Shown here: piece by piece, positions 43,204 through 52,114 of the stretch
Position numbering within the stretch: position 1 is the stretch's first letter
Layout of the letters: each line of letters starts with the position of its first letter
NCBI RefSeq assembly: GCF_042661605.1
Contig: NZ_JBHSWJ010000002.1
Location: forward strand, 3,596,001 to 3,660,000
DNA from: Branchiibius cervicis
Lineage (GTDB): Bacteria > Actinomycetota > Actinomycetes > Actinomycetales > Dermatophilaceae
Reading direction: 5' to 3'
DNA: 64,000 bases
Position numbers and translations under genes: made by a program
Notes under the pieces: model-generated
What the model saw: the letters and a program-made list of their open reading frames with translations, nothing else
Told to the model about the DNA's origin: nothing
The model's database searches: none

Positions 43204-44478
43204 GTGGTGATGTTCATGCGAACCGATGGTGGCGATGCCAGCCCGGAGACCGGTGCTCTGGCCCGGCAACCCTCGGGCAAACCGGTCCGTAATTCCGGGG
43301 ATCGCTTCCGCAAGCAGACGGCGGAGCCCAGCCGTTGGAAGCAGCGGGCCTTCAGCGTCGTCAAGGGGTTCACGACCCCGCTGCTGCCCGAGGACTTCAT
43401 CGACCTGGTCGACCCGCTGAAGACCTCGACGGTCCTGCGCGGCCGGGTGCAGCAGATCGTCCGCGAGACCGACGACGCCATCACCGTCGTCATCCAGCCG
43501 GGTCGCACGTGGGCCGGTCACCGGCCCGGGCAGTACACCCGCATCGGCGTCGACATCGACGGCATCCGCTTGTGGCGCGCCTACTCGATCACCTCCGGCC
43601 CGCGCACCGACGGCCTGATCTCGGTAACGGTCAAGGCCCTCACCGGCGGCGCCGTCAGCACCTACCTGCACGAACACCTGCGCGAGGGGCAGATCGTCCA
43701 GATGGAGCAGGCCGAGGGTGACTTCGTCCTGCCCGACAACCTCGACAAGCCGGTGCTCCTGCTGACCGGCGGCAGCGGCATCACCCCCGCGATGGGCATC
43801 CTGCGGCACACCGTGGCCACGGGCGGCGACGGATTTCGAGGAAATCGACGTTCGAGAGGTGATTCCGAGGCAGCAGACCCTCAGAATTCGCGATCTCCTC
43901 AGAATCGGCGGGGCGATCTCGACGTCGTCATGCTGCACTCCGCGCCGCGCCCGGAGGACGTCATCTTCGCCGCCGAACTGCGGCAACTCGCCGACGACGG
44001 CAAGCTCACGCTGCTGGAGCGGCACACCGACACCCACGGCATGCTCGACCCGGCCGAGCTCGACGAGCTCGTCCCCGACTGGCGCGACCGGCAGACCTTC
44101 GCCTGCGGCCCGGCTGGGATGTTGGAGATGCTCGAAGCGCACTGGGAACGCGAAGGCCGCCGGGATCAGCTGATCGTCGAGCAGTTCCGGCCCAAGCTGG
44201 TCGAGCCCGGTGAGGGCGGCACCGTCCACTTCACCGAGATCGACAAGGAACTCGAGTGCGACGGCGCTCGACCGATCCTCGACATCGGCGAAGAAGCCGG
44301 CGTCCTCATGCCGTCCGGTTGCCGCATGGGCATCTGTTACGGCTGCGTCCTGCCGATGCGCGAAGGCGCGGTCCGCGACCTGCGCACCGGTGAAGTCACC
44401 CAAGCCCTGGATGGAGACAACGTCCTCGTCCAAACCTGCATCTCGGCCGCCGCCGGGAAATGCGAAATCGTCCTCTAG
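43204..44478 (+). CDS. Ferredoxin reductase-type oxidoreductase with [2Fe-2S] domain (repeat inserted in frame)
   Basis: 424-aa electron-transfer partner for the adjacent desaturase, like mycobacterial Rv3230c. An FAD-binding barrel (RAYSITSGPRTDG), an NAD(P)H domain (LLLTGGSGITPAMGI) and a C-terminal plant-type [2Fe-2S] site C373-C378-C381-C412 are visible. Between GGSGITPAMGILRHTVATGG and VVMLHSAPRPED about 29 extra, charged residues (about 209-238) interrupt the NAD(P)H domain; this is the repeat at 43832. Start is uncertain among GTG 43204, GTG 43207, ATG 43210 and ATG 43216. Confidence 0.88.
   Translation: MVMFMRTDGGDASPETGALARQPSGKPVRNSGDRFRKQTAEPSRWKQRAFSVVKGFTTPLLPEDFIDLVDPLKTSTVLRGRVQQIVRETDDAITVVIQPGRTWAGHRPGQYTRIGVDIDGIRLWRAYSITSGPRTDGLISVTVKALTGGAVSTYLHEHLREGQIVQMEQAEGDFVLPDNLDKPVLLLTGGSGITPAMGILRHTVATGGDGFRGNRRSRGDSEAADPQNSRSPQNRRGDLDVVMLHSAPRPEDVIFAAELRQLADDGKLTLLERHTDTHGMLDPAELDELVPDWRDRQTFACGPAGMLEMLEAHWEREGRRDQLIVEQFRPKLVEPGEGGTVHFTEIDKELECDGARPILDIGEEAGVLMPSGCRMGICYGCVLPMREGAVRDLRTGEVTQALDGDNVLVQTCISAAAGKCEIVL
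43832..43916 (+). repeat. Palindromic repeat element, in-frame coding copy
   Basis: Aligns without gaps with 7146-7230. It carries GATTTC-GAG-GAAATC (43832-43846), GATTCCGAGG (43861-43870) and CCTCAGAATC (43897-43906), the last two a near-inverted pair, plus CCTCAGAAT repeated 18 nt apart. GGCGA occurs just before (43825-43829) and at the end (43912-43916), a possible 5-bp target duplication. The 87 bases 43830-43916 are a multiple of three, so the gene stays open. Confidence 0.6.
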
Positions 44479-44526
44479 AACCGACAGACCAACCCGACCG
44501 CTCGACGTACCCAGGAAAGGCACCCC

Positions 44527-45720
44527 ATGACTGCCCTGCAGCGCAAGGAAACCAGCCCCATCGACCACCTCACCCGTGAGGACATCGAAGCCCTCGGCAA
44601 AGAGCTCGACGCCATCCGCCAGTCGGTCATCGACACCCGCGGCGAGGCCGACGCGAAGTACATCCGCACCGTCATCAAGACCCAGCGCTGGCTGGAAATG
44701 GGCAGCCGCGGTGTGCTGCTGGCCAGCAAGTGGAAGCCGGCGTTCTTCATCGGCACCGCGGGCCTGGCCGTCGCCAAGATCCTGGAGAACATGGAGATCG
44801 GGCACAACGTCATGCACGGCCAGTGGGACTGGATGCGCGACCCGAAGATCCACTCGACCACCTGGGAGTGGGACAACGCGGCCCCCGCCGAGTTGTGGAA
44901 GCACTCGCACAACGAGCTGCACCACACCTACACCAACGTGCTCGGCAAGGACAACGACCTCGGGTACGGCATCATGCGGGTCGACGAGGACCAGAAGTGG
45001 AGCCCGTTCTTCCTGTTCCAGCCGCTGTGGAACGGCATCAACGCCTGCTTCTTCGAGTACGGCATCGCCGCCTACGACCTGGAGATCGGCAAGGTCATGG
45101 CCGGTAAGGGCGACAAGGAAGTCTTCAAGACCAACGGCAAGAAGGTCCTGAACAAGATCCGCAAGCAGATGACCAAGGATTACGTCCTGAACCCGCTGCT
45201 GGCTGCCCCGTTCGGCGCGTGGAAGTCCACCCTGGCCGCCAACGCCATCGCCAACGTGACGCGCAACCTGTGGAGCCACTCGGTCATCATGTGCGGGCAC
45301 TTCCCGGAGGGTGTCGAGACCTTCACCCGCACCTCGATCGTCGGTGAGACCCGCGGCGACTGGTACCTGCGCCAGATGATCGGCTCGGCCAACATCTCCG
45401 GTTCCCGGGCGATGCACATCGCGACCGGCAACTTGAGCTACCAGATCGAGCACCACCTTTTCCCCGACCTGCCGAGCAACCGCTACCAGGAGATCGCGCC
45501 GGCCGTCGAGGACGTGTGCAACCGATACGGCCTGCAGTACCTGACCGGCCCGCTGCCCAAGCAGGTCGGCTCGGCCTGGATGAAGGTCATCCGCCTGTCG
45601 CTGCCGAACCACCTGGCTGCGAAGCTGAAGTTCCCCTCGCGACGCAAGCGGGTCGAGCCGACCGCGCTGCCGTCGCGCATCCAGCCGAGCGCTGTCGAGA
45701 CCGACACGGCTGCTGCCTGA
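44527..45720 (+). CDS. Fatty-acid (acyl-CoA) desaturase, DesA3-like
   Basis: 397-aa membrane di-iron enzyme that introduces a double bond into acyl chains using electrons from the adjacent ferredoxin reductase. Histidine boxes: HNVMH (93-97), HSHNELHH (126-133) and QIEHH (H309, H310), with hydrophobic stretches between. It lies 48 nt after the reductase and is likely cotranscribed, as in Rv3230c-Rv3229c of Mycobacterium tuberculosis. Confidence 0.93.
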   Translation: MTALQRKETSPIDHLTREDIEALGKELDAIRQSVIDTRGEADAKYIRTVIKTQRWLEMGSRGVLLASKWKPAFFIGTAGLAVAKILENMEIGHNVMHGQWDWMRDPKIHSTTWEWDNAAPAELWKHSHNELHHTYTNVLGKDNDLGYGIMRVDEDQKWSPFFLFQPLWNGINACFFEYGIAAYDLEIGKVMAGKGDKEVFKTNGKKVLNKIRKQMTKDYVLNPLLAAPFGAWKSTLAANAIANVTRNLWSHSVIMCGHFPEGVETFTRTSIVGETRGDWYLRQMIGSANISGSRAMHIATGNLSYQIEHHLFPDLPSNRYQEIAPAVEDVCNRYGLQYLTGPLPKQVGSAWMKVIRLSLPNHLAAKLKFPSRRKRVEPTALPSRIQPSAVETDTAAA

Positions 45721-45730
45721 CAGGAAGTAC

Positions 45731-45768
45731 GGCGGGCGGGCACCTACCATCGGGGGTGCCCACCCGCC
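45731..45768 (+). promoter_or_regulatory. Hairpin across the desaturase end and the CapA start codon
   Basis: GGCGGGCGGGCACC (45731-45744) pairs with GGTGCCCACCCGCC (45755-45768), 14 positions with one C-A mismatch, around a 10-nt loop. The GTG start at 45756 is inside the right arm. It has no T-tract. It could end the desaturase transcript or limit CapA translation. TACCAT in the loop resembles a -10 box for a leaderless start. Confidence 0.4.
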
Positions 45769-46982
45769 GTACCGCGTTATTGCCCTTGATCGCCACTGCA
45801 GCCCTCGGCCTGGCCGCGTGCAGCAACGACAACGGGCGCCCGGCCGGGACGCCTCCAGCGGGTGCGGCGATCGGCGGGTCCTCGTCGCACGGCACCTCCG
45901 CGGGGGCCACAGCGGGCGGTAGCAAAGCGCCCGGCAGCATCACGATCATGGCCGGCGGAGACGTCTTCACCAACGAGCTGCCAATGGCTCAGGCCAAGAA
46001 GGACGCCGGCGGCAACGGATACGACTTCGTGCCGATGCTCGCCGGTTTGAAACCGCTGGTGTCCGAAGCCGATCTGGCCATCTGCCAGCTCGAGACACCG
46101 CTGACGAAGACCAACACCAACCTCGGCTACCAGAAGCGGCACAACAGTCCCTACCAGCTGGCGACCGCGCTGAAGGACGTCGGTTTCGACGGCTGCAGTT
46201 TCGCCAACAACCACACCTACGACGCCGGCCTGTCCGGGATGAAGCAGACCCGCGAGATCATGACGGCGAACGGGCTGCAACTGGCCGGACCCCTGGATAG
46301 TGCCGACGAACCGGCGAACTCCCCGGGCGGACAAGTGGCGTGGTACCAGGCCAAGGGCTTCAAGGTCGCGCAGCTGTCCTACACCTACTCCGCCGACAAC
46401 CTGCAGTTGGGCAATATGACGCACACGCCCAGCGATGCACCGTTCTTCAAACAGAATCTCTTCATGGTCCGTGGCGCCCAAGGCATCATCGACGACGCCA
46501 AAGCGGTCCGCGCCGAGGGTGCGGATCTGGTCATCGTCTCCATGCACTGGGGCACCGAGCACAAGATGACCAACGATGACGATAACGCCCAGATGGCTGC
46601 GGAGATCGCCAAGTCCGGGGCCGTCAACTGGATCGTCGGTAACCATCCGCACGTCGTGCACGGGTGCGAGCGCATCGACAACATGATCGTCAACTACTCC
46701 TTGGGCAACGAGTTGTCCGATATGGGCACGCAGTGGGGCTTCCCGCCGCAGAGCCAGGACGGCATCGCCGTCGAGGTGACCTTCACCCGCGACGCCAGCG
46801 GCAAGATCACCCCGTCCGCGGAGAAGTACCAGCCGACGTGGGTGGACCGCACGCACGGCTACCGCGTCTACCTCGTGCCCAAGAATGGTGCTTCTGCCGC
46901 GATCGACCCGACCTCCTACGGCCGCACGGAAATTCAGATCCACAAGGCTGGCAACAGCTGTGATCTGACCGCGATGAGTTGA
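45756..46982 (+). CDS. CapA-family lipoprotein, copy 1
   Basis: 408 aa. A lipobox signal peptide (LGLAAC, Cys22) is followed by a Gly/Ser/Ala-rich linker and a CapA/PgsA-type metallophosphatase-like domain from ITIMAGGDVFTNE, with CQLETPLT, FANNHTYDAG, VSMHWGTEHK and IVGNHPHVVHG as probable metal-binding motifs. CapA proteins assist capsule or poly-gamma-glutamate export, but CapB/CapC are not here. GTG 45756 is chosen so that the signal peptide begins PTRRTALL. Confidence 0.85.
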   Translation: MPTRRTALLPLIATAALGLAACSNDNGRPAGTPPAGAAIGGSSSHGTSAGATAGGSKAPGSITIMAGGDVFTNELPMAQAKKDAGGNGYDFVPMLAGLKPLVSEADLAICQLETPLTKTNTNLGYQKRHNSPYQLATALKDVGFDGCSFANNHTYDAGLSGMKQTREIMTANGLQLAGPLDSADEPANSPGGQVAWYQAKGFKVAQLSYTYSADNLQLGNMTHTPSDAPFFKQNLFMVRGAQGIIDDAKAVRAEGADLVIVSMHWGTEHKMTNDDDNAQMAAEIAKSGAVNWIVGNHPHVVHGCERIDNMIVNYSLGNELSDMGTQWGFPPQSQDGIAVEVTFTRDASGKITPSAEKYQPTWVDRTHGYRVYLVPKNGASAAIDPTSYGRTEIQIHKAGNSCDLTAMS

Positions 46983-46990
46983 GCCGTTCG

Positions 46991-48220
46991 GTGATCGCCC
47001 GTCGAGCCCCTCTCATCGCCCTGACGAGCCTGGTCCTGGGTCTGGGGGCGTGTTCCGGCGGTTCATCGGGTACGCCGAGCCCCACCTCCTCCTCGACCGG
47101 CACCTCGTCGGCCCTCACGTCCCCGGGTAGCAGCACCGCGACCACACCGCCGGCTACGTCCACCAGCGCGGCCGAACCGGTGGGCAGTGTCACGATCATG
47201 GCCGGAGGTGACATCTTCACCAACGAAGGCCTGATCGCCCGGGCCAAGGCCGACGCGGGCGGTGGCGGGTACGACTTCAGGCCGCAACTCATCGGGCTCA
47301 AGCCGTTGGTGAGCAAAGCCGACGTGGCCATCTGCCAGCTGGAAACGCCTCTCACCCAATCGAATACGAATCTCGGCCACGGCATCGTGCACAACAGTCC
47401 ACATCAGTTGGCGCCGGTGATCAGGGCGACCGGATACGACGGCTGCAGCTTCAGCAACAACCACACCTTCGACAACGGGCTGACCGGAATGGTGCAAACG
47501 CGCGCCATCATGAGCGCCAACGGTCTGCAGCTGGCCGGGCCGCAGGACAGTGCGGACGGCACGCCGGGACAACCCGCGTGGTACCAAGCCGGCGGTTTCA
47601 AGATCGCCCAGTTGTCCTACAGCTACACGCTGGACAACTTCGCCGAAGGAAGCCAGACGGGCACGCCCGCAGCAGCACCGTTCCTGAAGAAGAACCTGTT
47701 CAGTGTGATCGGGGCGCAGGGGATCATCGCCGATGCCAAGGCTGCTCGGGCCGCCGGCGCCGACATCGTGGTCGTCTCGATGCACTGGGGTACGCAGTTC
47801 AAATTCACCCCGGACGCCGACGACATCGCGCTTGCTCAGCAGATCGGCCAGTCCGGCGCCGTGAACTGGATCATCGGCAATCATCCGCACGTCGTGCAGG
47901 GCTGCGACAAGATCGGCGCGATGTTCGTCAACTACGGACTGGGCAATGAATTGTCCGACCAGGGAACGCAATTCGGTTATCCGGTGCAGACCCAGGACGG
48001 CATCGGTGTCATCGTCACGTTCGAACGGGCTGCGGACGGCACGATCACCGCTACGCAGGAGCGATACCAGCCCACCTGGGTGGATCGGTTACACGGTTAC
48101 CGGGCGTACGTCGTACCCCAATCGGGCGCGCCCTCGGCGGTCGACCCGGGCTCGTGGGCGCGGACGTCGAAATTGATCACCAGTCGTGGCAACGGCTGCA
48201 ACCTGAGCCCGATCAGCTGA
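46991..48220 (+). CDS. CapA-family lipoprotein, copy 2
   Basis: 409 aa, a tandem paralogue of the preceding protein, with the same order of motifs: lipobox (LGLGAC), Ser/Thr-rich linker, VTIMAGGDIFTNE, CQLETPLTQSNTNLG, FSNNHTFDNG, VSMHWGTQFK and IIGNHPHVVQG. GTG 46991 gives a signal peptide the same length as copy 1; a TTG at 46979, overlapping the upstream stop, is possible. The two genes are nearly contiguous and probably cotranscribed. Confidence 0.83.
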   Translation: MIARRAPLIALTSLVLGLGACSGGSSGTPSPTSSSTGTSSALTSPGSSTATTPPATSTSAAEPVGSVTIMAGGDIFTNEGLIARAKADAGGGGYDFRPQLIGLKPLVSKADVAICQLETPLTQSNTNLGHGIVHNSPHQLAPVIRATGYDGCSFSNNHTFDNGLTGMVQTRAIMSANGLQLAGPQDSADGTPGQPAWYQAGGFKIAQLSYSYTLDNFAEGSQTGTPAAAPFLKKNLFSVIGAQGIIADAKAARAAGADIVVVSMHWGTQFKFTPDADDIALAQQIGQSGAVNWIIGNHPHVVQGCDKIGAMFVNYGLGNELSDQGTQFGYPVQTQDGIGVIVTFERAADGTITATQERYQPTWVDRLHGYRAYVVPQSGAPSAVDPGSWARTSKLITSRGNGCNLSPIS

Positions 48221-48275
48221 GGCTCCACCGGATCTCCATCCGCGGGCCGAAGCTCCGCGGATGCCTGGGGGCCAC

Positions 48276-49163
48276 TCAGCAACTGACCACGCGCAGCAAT
48301 TCGACGGCCCGTTGCACCGCCGCTGAGGTCGTGGCGTCGTCCAACACGAACGCCACGATCCGCCGCCGCGGCCCGTCGTTGATCGGCAGGATCGCGACAT
48401 CCGGCGGTGGTGGCGTCACCGTGAGCCGCGGCAGGACCGCGACGCCGATGCCGGCGGCGGCGAACGCCAACGACGAGTGATGATCGGAGGTCACGGCGGC
48501 AAACCGCGGCGTGAAGCCGGCGGCCTGGGTCGCCCCTCGCAGGATCTTGGCGCAGATGTCGGCTCCGCTGGTGTCGCTGATCCAGCGCTCGGTCGCCAGC
48601 GCTGCTAGGAGAATCGAATCTGCCTGAGCCAGAGGGTGATCGAGTGCCACTGCGGCCACGTATTCCTCCTCGCACAGCACGGTGCGGGTGTAACCGGCCA
48701 TGGTGCTCGGCGGTCCGGAAGGGTCCTCGGTGCGCAGGTCCAACTGGGCACCGTCGGGGCCGATCGAAGCCGGCAACTCGTTGAGATTGATCGTCAGCTG
48801 TAGATCGGGGAACTCGTCCCGCAATCCGCGTGCCACCTGCGGCATCCACACCTGGCCCGCGGAGGCGAAGCTGGCGATAGTCAGGGTTTCGGTGCGGCCC
48901 TCCCGCAGGTCGTCGACCACCCCGTTCAACCGGGACAGCTGCGCCATCACCGCATCGCTCTGCTCCGCGAGGACCCGCCCGGCCGGCGTCGGGGAGATGC
49001 CGCGGCCGTCCTTGGCGAAGAGCGCCAACCCGGTCTCCTTCTGCAGCGCGCTCAGGTGCTGGCTGATGGCGGAGGGTGTGTAGCCCAGGTTGGTCGCAGC
49101 GGCCTGCACCGAGCCGCTGGCGACCACGGCACGGAAGACCCTCAAGCGGTGAACATCGATCAC
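48276..49163 (-). CDS. LysR-family transcriptional regulator
   Basis: 295 aa. HTH at the start (RLRVFRAVVASGSVQAAATN then LGYTPSAISQHLSALQKE) and a substrate-binding domain from ETLTIASFASAGQVWMP. GTG 49163 is chosen because the conserved start IDVHRLRVF follows. It is divergent from the small gene at 49245 and the flavoprotein at 49440, either of which might be its target; the effector is unknown. Confidence 0.87.
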   Translation of the reverse strand: MIDVHRLRVFRAVVASGSVQAAATNLGYTPSAISQHLSALQKETGLALFAKDGRGISPTPAGRVLAEQSDAVMAQLSRLNGVVDDLREGRTETLTIASFASAGQVWMPQVARGLRDEFPDLQLTINLNELPASIGPDGAQLDLRTEDPSGPPSTMAGYTRTVLCEEEYVAAVALDHPLAQADSILLAALATERWISDTSGADICAKILRGATQAAGFTPRFAAVTSDHHSSLAFAAAGIGVAVLPRLTVTPPPPDVAILPINDGPRRRIVAFVLDDATTSAAVQRAVELLRVVSC

Positions 49164-49244
49164 CCGATAACCGTACAGCAGAGCTAAACAGTGGTGAAGA
49201 AACAATCGCTGGTACTAACGAATGAAAGCCGCCACGCTGGATGC

Positions 49245-49412
49245 ATGACCACATCGAACAGTTTCAGCCACCACGACCAATTCGCCTGTGCCGACCGCGA
49301 CAGCGCGCGGGTCAGTGCCGACCTGCGGGCGCTGGGCGCTCCCGAGTACGCCGAGCGCGCGCCGGGTCTGCTCGACCGCCTGCTTCGCCGGTCGTCCCAA
49401 AGGCGACGGTGA
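49245..49412 (+). CDS. Small hypothetical protein
   Basis: A 55-codon reading frame, not recognised. It is His/Arg/Ala-rich (SNSFSHHDQFACADRD; RLLRRSSQRRR) without membrane segment or cysteine pair. It lies in the LysR-divergent position and is transcribed toward the flavoprotein gene, 27 nt ahead of its start. Evidence is its position and normal codon usage only; it may be spurious. Confidence 0.35.
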   Translation: MTTSNSFSHHDQFACADRDSARVSADLRALGAPEYAERAPGLLDRLLRRSSQRRR

Positions 49413-49439
49413 TCCAGCCCGCACACCTACCGTGGAGGT

Positions 49440-50873
49440 ATGAGCTCCGAACCTGCGCCGCATGAGGACTACGACGTCGTCGTGATCGGCGGTGGCCCCG
49501 CGGGCGAGAACGCCGCACAGTACGCGATCCAGGGCAGCGACCGCACTGCCGTCCTCATCGAGAGTGAACTCGTCGGCGGTGAGTGCTCCTACTGGGCCTG
49601 TATGCCGAGCAAGGCGCTGCTGCGACCGATCGAAGCGGCCGACGCAGCGCACGCCCTGCCGCTGACCGGCGACGTCCACCCCGACCTGGTCAAGACCCTG
49701 CAGCGGCGCGACGATTTCACGTCGCACCTGGACGACTCCGGACAGGTGAAGTGGGCCGAGGGCGAGGGCATCCATGTTCTGCGCGGGCACGCCCGGCTCA
49801 GCGGGGAGCGCGCGGTGACCATCACCGACGCAGAGGGCAACCAGCGCACCGTGCGCGCCCGGCATGCGGTGATCGTGGCGACCGGCACGACCGCGGTGGT
49901 GCCGGACATCCCGGGTCTGCGCGCGGCGTACCCCTGGACCTCCCGGGACGCGACCAACCTGCACGAGGTGCCGGGTCGCATCGCAATCCTCGGCCTGGGC
50001 GTCGTCGCCTGCGAAGCGGCGACCTGGCTGGCCGCACTCGGCGCGGATGTGACGATGATCGGCCGCAGCGACCGCCCGCTGGAACGGGTCGAACCCTTTG
50101 CCTCCGAGCTGGTGCTGAACGGTCTGCGGGACAAGGGGGTCGAGGTAGTGCTGAACGCCTCGATCGAGTCGGTGAGCCGGCCGGATGCGCGTGAGACCGG
50201 GGTCGGGCACGTGCACGGCGGACCGCTCACCATCACGTACGCCGATCGCCGGGCTGAGGTGGACGAGATCCTGGTCGCCGCCGGGCGGGCGCCCGGCACC
50301 GCCGACCTGGCGTTGGACTGTGTCGGTGTCAGCACGGATCACGGCTACCTGCGGGTCGATGAACACCTCACCGTTCCCGGCCATCCCTGGCTCTACGCGG
50401 TGGGCGACGTCAACGGCAAGGCGTTGTTGACCCACATGGGCAAATACCAGGGCCGCATCGCCGGGGCGGTCATCGCCGCGCGCGCGAGCGGACAGCCACT
50501 CGATGGCGATGAGTTCCGCGATCTTGCCGACGACGGAATCGTCCCGCAGGTCGTTTTCACGACGCCCCAGATCGCCGCGGTCGGCCTCACCTCAGCGCAG
50601 GCGCCGGACGCGAGAGTCGTCGACTACGACCTGGCGCAGGTGGCGGGAGCGTCGTTGGAGGCAGAGGGTTACACCGGGCAGGCGCGGTTGGTCATCGACG
50701 GTGACCTCATCGTCGGGGCGACCTTCGCCGGCCCCCAGGTGGCTGAGTTGGTGCACGCTGCGACGATCGCGATCGCCGGGCGGGTGCCGCTGGCCCGGCT
50801 GTGGCACGCCGTACCTTCGTATCCGACGGTCAGCGAAGTGTGGCTGAGATTGTTGGAAACCGCTCGTAGTTGA
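49440..50873 (+). CDS. Class I pyridine nucleotide-disulfide oxidoreductase-like flavoprotein
   Basis: 477 aa, lipoamide-dehydrogenase/mercuric-reductase fold. FAD fold VVVIGGGPAGENAA, redox pair C49-C54 in GGECSYWACMPSK, NAD(P)H fold IAILGLGVVACEAATW, and FAD segment LYAVGDVNGKALLTHMG. At the C-terminus, where disulfide reductases have a catalytic HPT-x-SE histidine, this protein has YPTVSE (Y461-E466). The disulfide acceptor chemistry may therefore differ. ATG 49440 follows GGAGGT, with TACCGT as a possible -10 nearby. Confidence 0.87.
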   Translation: MSSEPAPHEDYDVVVIGGGPAGENAAQYAIQGSDRTAVLIESELVGGECSYWACMPSKALLRPIEAADAAHALPLTGDVHPDLVKTLQRRDDFTSHLDDSGQVKWAEGEGIHVLRGHARLSGERAVTITDAEGNQRTVRARHAVIVATGTTAVVPDIPGLRAAYPWTSRDATNLHEVPGRIAILGLGVVACEAATWLAALGADVTMIGRSDRPLERVEPFASELVLNGLRDKGVEVVLNASIESVSRPDARETGVGHVHGGPLTITYADRRAEVDEILVAAGRAPGTADLALDCVGVSTDHGYLRVDEHLTVPGHPWLYAVGDVNGKALLTHMGKYQGRIAGAVIAARASGQPLDGDEFRDLADDGIVPQVVFTTPQIAAVGLTSAQAPDARVVDYDLAQVAGASLEAEGYTGQARLVIDGDLIVGATFAGPQVAELVHAATIAIAGRVPLARLWHAVPSYPTVSEVWLRLLETARS

Positions 50874-50889
50874 CCCCTAGGTTGGGTTC

Positions 50890-52029
50890 ATGGCCGATCT
50901 CAAGGTGCTCTCGGACGAGTCTGACCGGCCCTTCTGGCGCCGGGCCTGGTTGGTCGTCGGAATTGCGTTGCTATGCACGCTGGTCGGTCTGATCGTCTGG
51001 CGCGGCGCCGACCTGATCGTCAACGTCGTCACCGCCTGGTTCGTGGCGCTGGCCATGGAGCCGGCGGTCGCCAAGCTCAGCCAGCGGATGCGACGCGGCG
51101 TAGCCACGGGTGTGGTCATGGTGATCGCGGTCATCTGCGTGGTCGCCTTCATCCTGGTCTTCGGCAACCTCTTCATCGATCAGCTGGTCTCGTTGATCAA
51201 GGCGGTGCCGTCGATCACGAACGACGTGTTGTCCTGGTGGAACAGAGTCAGCGGTTCCTCGATGTCCAGCGACACGTTGTTGAAGGACCTGGACCTGTCC
51301 AGTTCGGATCTGGCGGGGTACGTCGAGAACGTGGCCGGCGGCCTCCTGGGATTGATCGCCTCGATCGTGTCGGGCTTCCTCGGCCTGTTCGTGCTCGGTT
51401 TCTTCGCCTACTACATCTCGGCGTCGATGCCCCACTTGCGCACCTGGTGCGCGTCGCGGATGAAGCCGCACCGGCAAGTGCCCTTCCTGGCCGCATGGGA
51501 CATCATGAAGATCAAGGTCGGCGGCTACATGGCCGCCCGTGTGGTGTTGGCCGCCATCAACTCCGCGTGCAGCGCCGTCGCGTTCTACCTGATCGATCTG
51601 CCCTACTGGCTGCCGCTGGCGTTGTGGACCGGCCTCGTTGCGCAGTTCGTGCCCAACGTCGGCACCTACATCTCGATCATCCTGCCGGTGGTCGTCGGCC
51701 TGACCTCGGGGCACTGGATCAACGGCCTGTGGGTGCTGATCTATGCGTTGGTCTACCAGCAGATCGAGAACCTCACCATCGAGCCCAATATCTCGGCGAA
51801 GGCGGTGGATCTGCACCCGGCGGTCTCCTTCGGTGCCGCGGTACTCGGCGGGCAATTGTTCGGTGTGGCCGGAGCGTTGCTGGGGGTGCCGATCGGTGCG
51901 ACCTGCGTGGCGTTGACCGAGATTTACAAGACGAAGTACCCGGTCACCGAGGAAACGCAGGCAGAAGTGGCGTCGCTGGTCGCGGGCGAAGAAGGCGACG
52001 ACACAGGGGAACCTGTACCGGCTTCATAG
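50890..52029 (+). CDS. AI-2E-family (PerM-like) membrane transporter
   Basis: 379 aa with about eight hydrophobic segments and the family pattern: two N-terminal helices separated by a short loop, a soluble region (about 110-155), then GLFVLGFFAYYIS, the PYWLPLALWTGLVAQFVPNVG segment (split here as LPYWLPLALWTG and LVAQFVPNVGTYI) and the C-terminal IEPNISAKAVDLHP motif. Substrate unclear; such proteins export small molecules or ions. Follows the flavoprotein by 16 nt. Confidence 0.85.
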   Translation: MADLKVLSDESDRPFWRRAWLVVGIALLCTLVGLIVWRGADLIVNVVTAWFVALAMEPAVAKLSQRMRRGVATGVVMVIAVICVVAFILVFGNLFIDQLVSLIKAVPSITNDVLSWWNRVSGSSMSSDTLLKDLDLSSSDLAGYVENVAGGLLGLIASIVSGFLGLFVLGFFAYYISASMPHLRTWCASRMKPHRQVPFLAAWDIMKIKVGGYMAARVVLAAINSACSAVAFYLIDLPYWLPLALWTGLVAQFVPNVGTYISIILPVVVGLTSGHWINGLWVLIYALVYQQIENLTIEPNISAKAVDLHPAVSFGAAVLGGQLFGVAGALLGVPIGATCVALTEIYKTKYPVTEETQAEVASLVAGEEGDDTGEPVPAS

Positions 52030-52114
52030 TCGTTGGTTCGGACAGTCACGCCTGCCGTCCCTACAGTGGTGTGCAGTCGATCCGCGCCGTTGAGGGCGCA
52101 TGAGGAGGAATCAG

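Noticed and set aside
43174..45750. 858-codon minus-strand frame across the reductase and desaturase
   Set aside because: The plus strand carries the [2Fe-2S] cysteines and three histidine boxes; the minus frame is repetitive Val/Gly/Asp-rich shadow.
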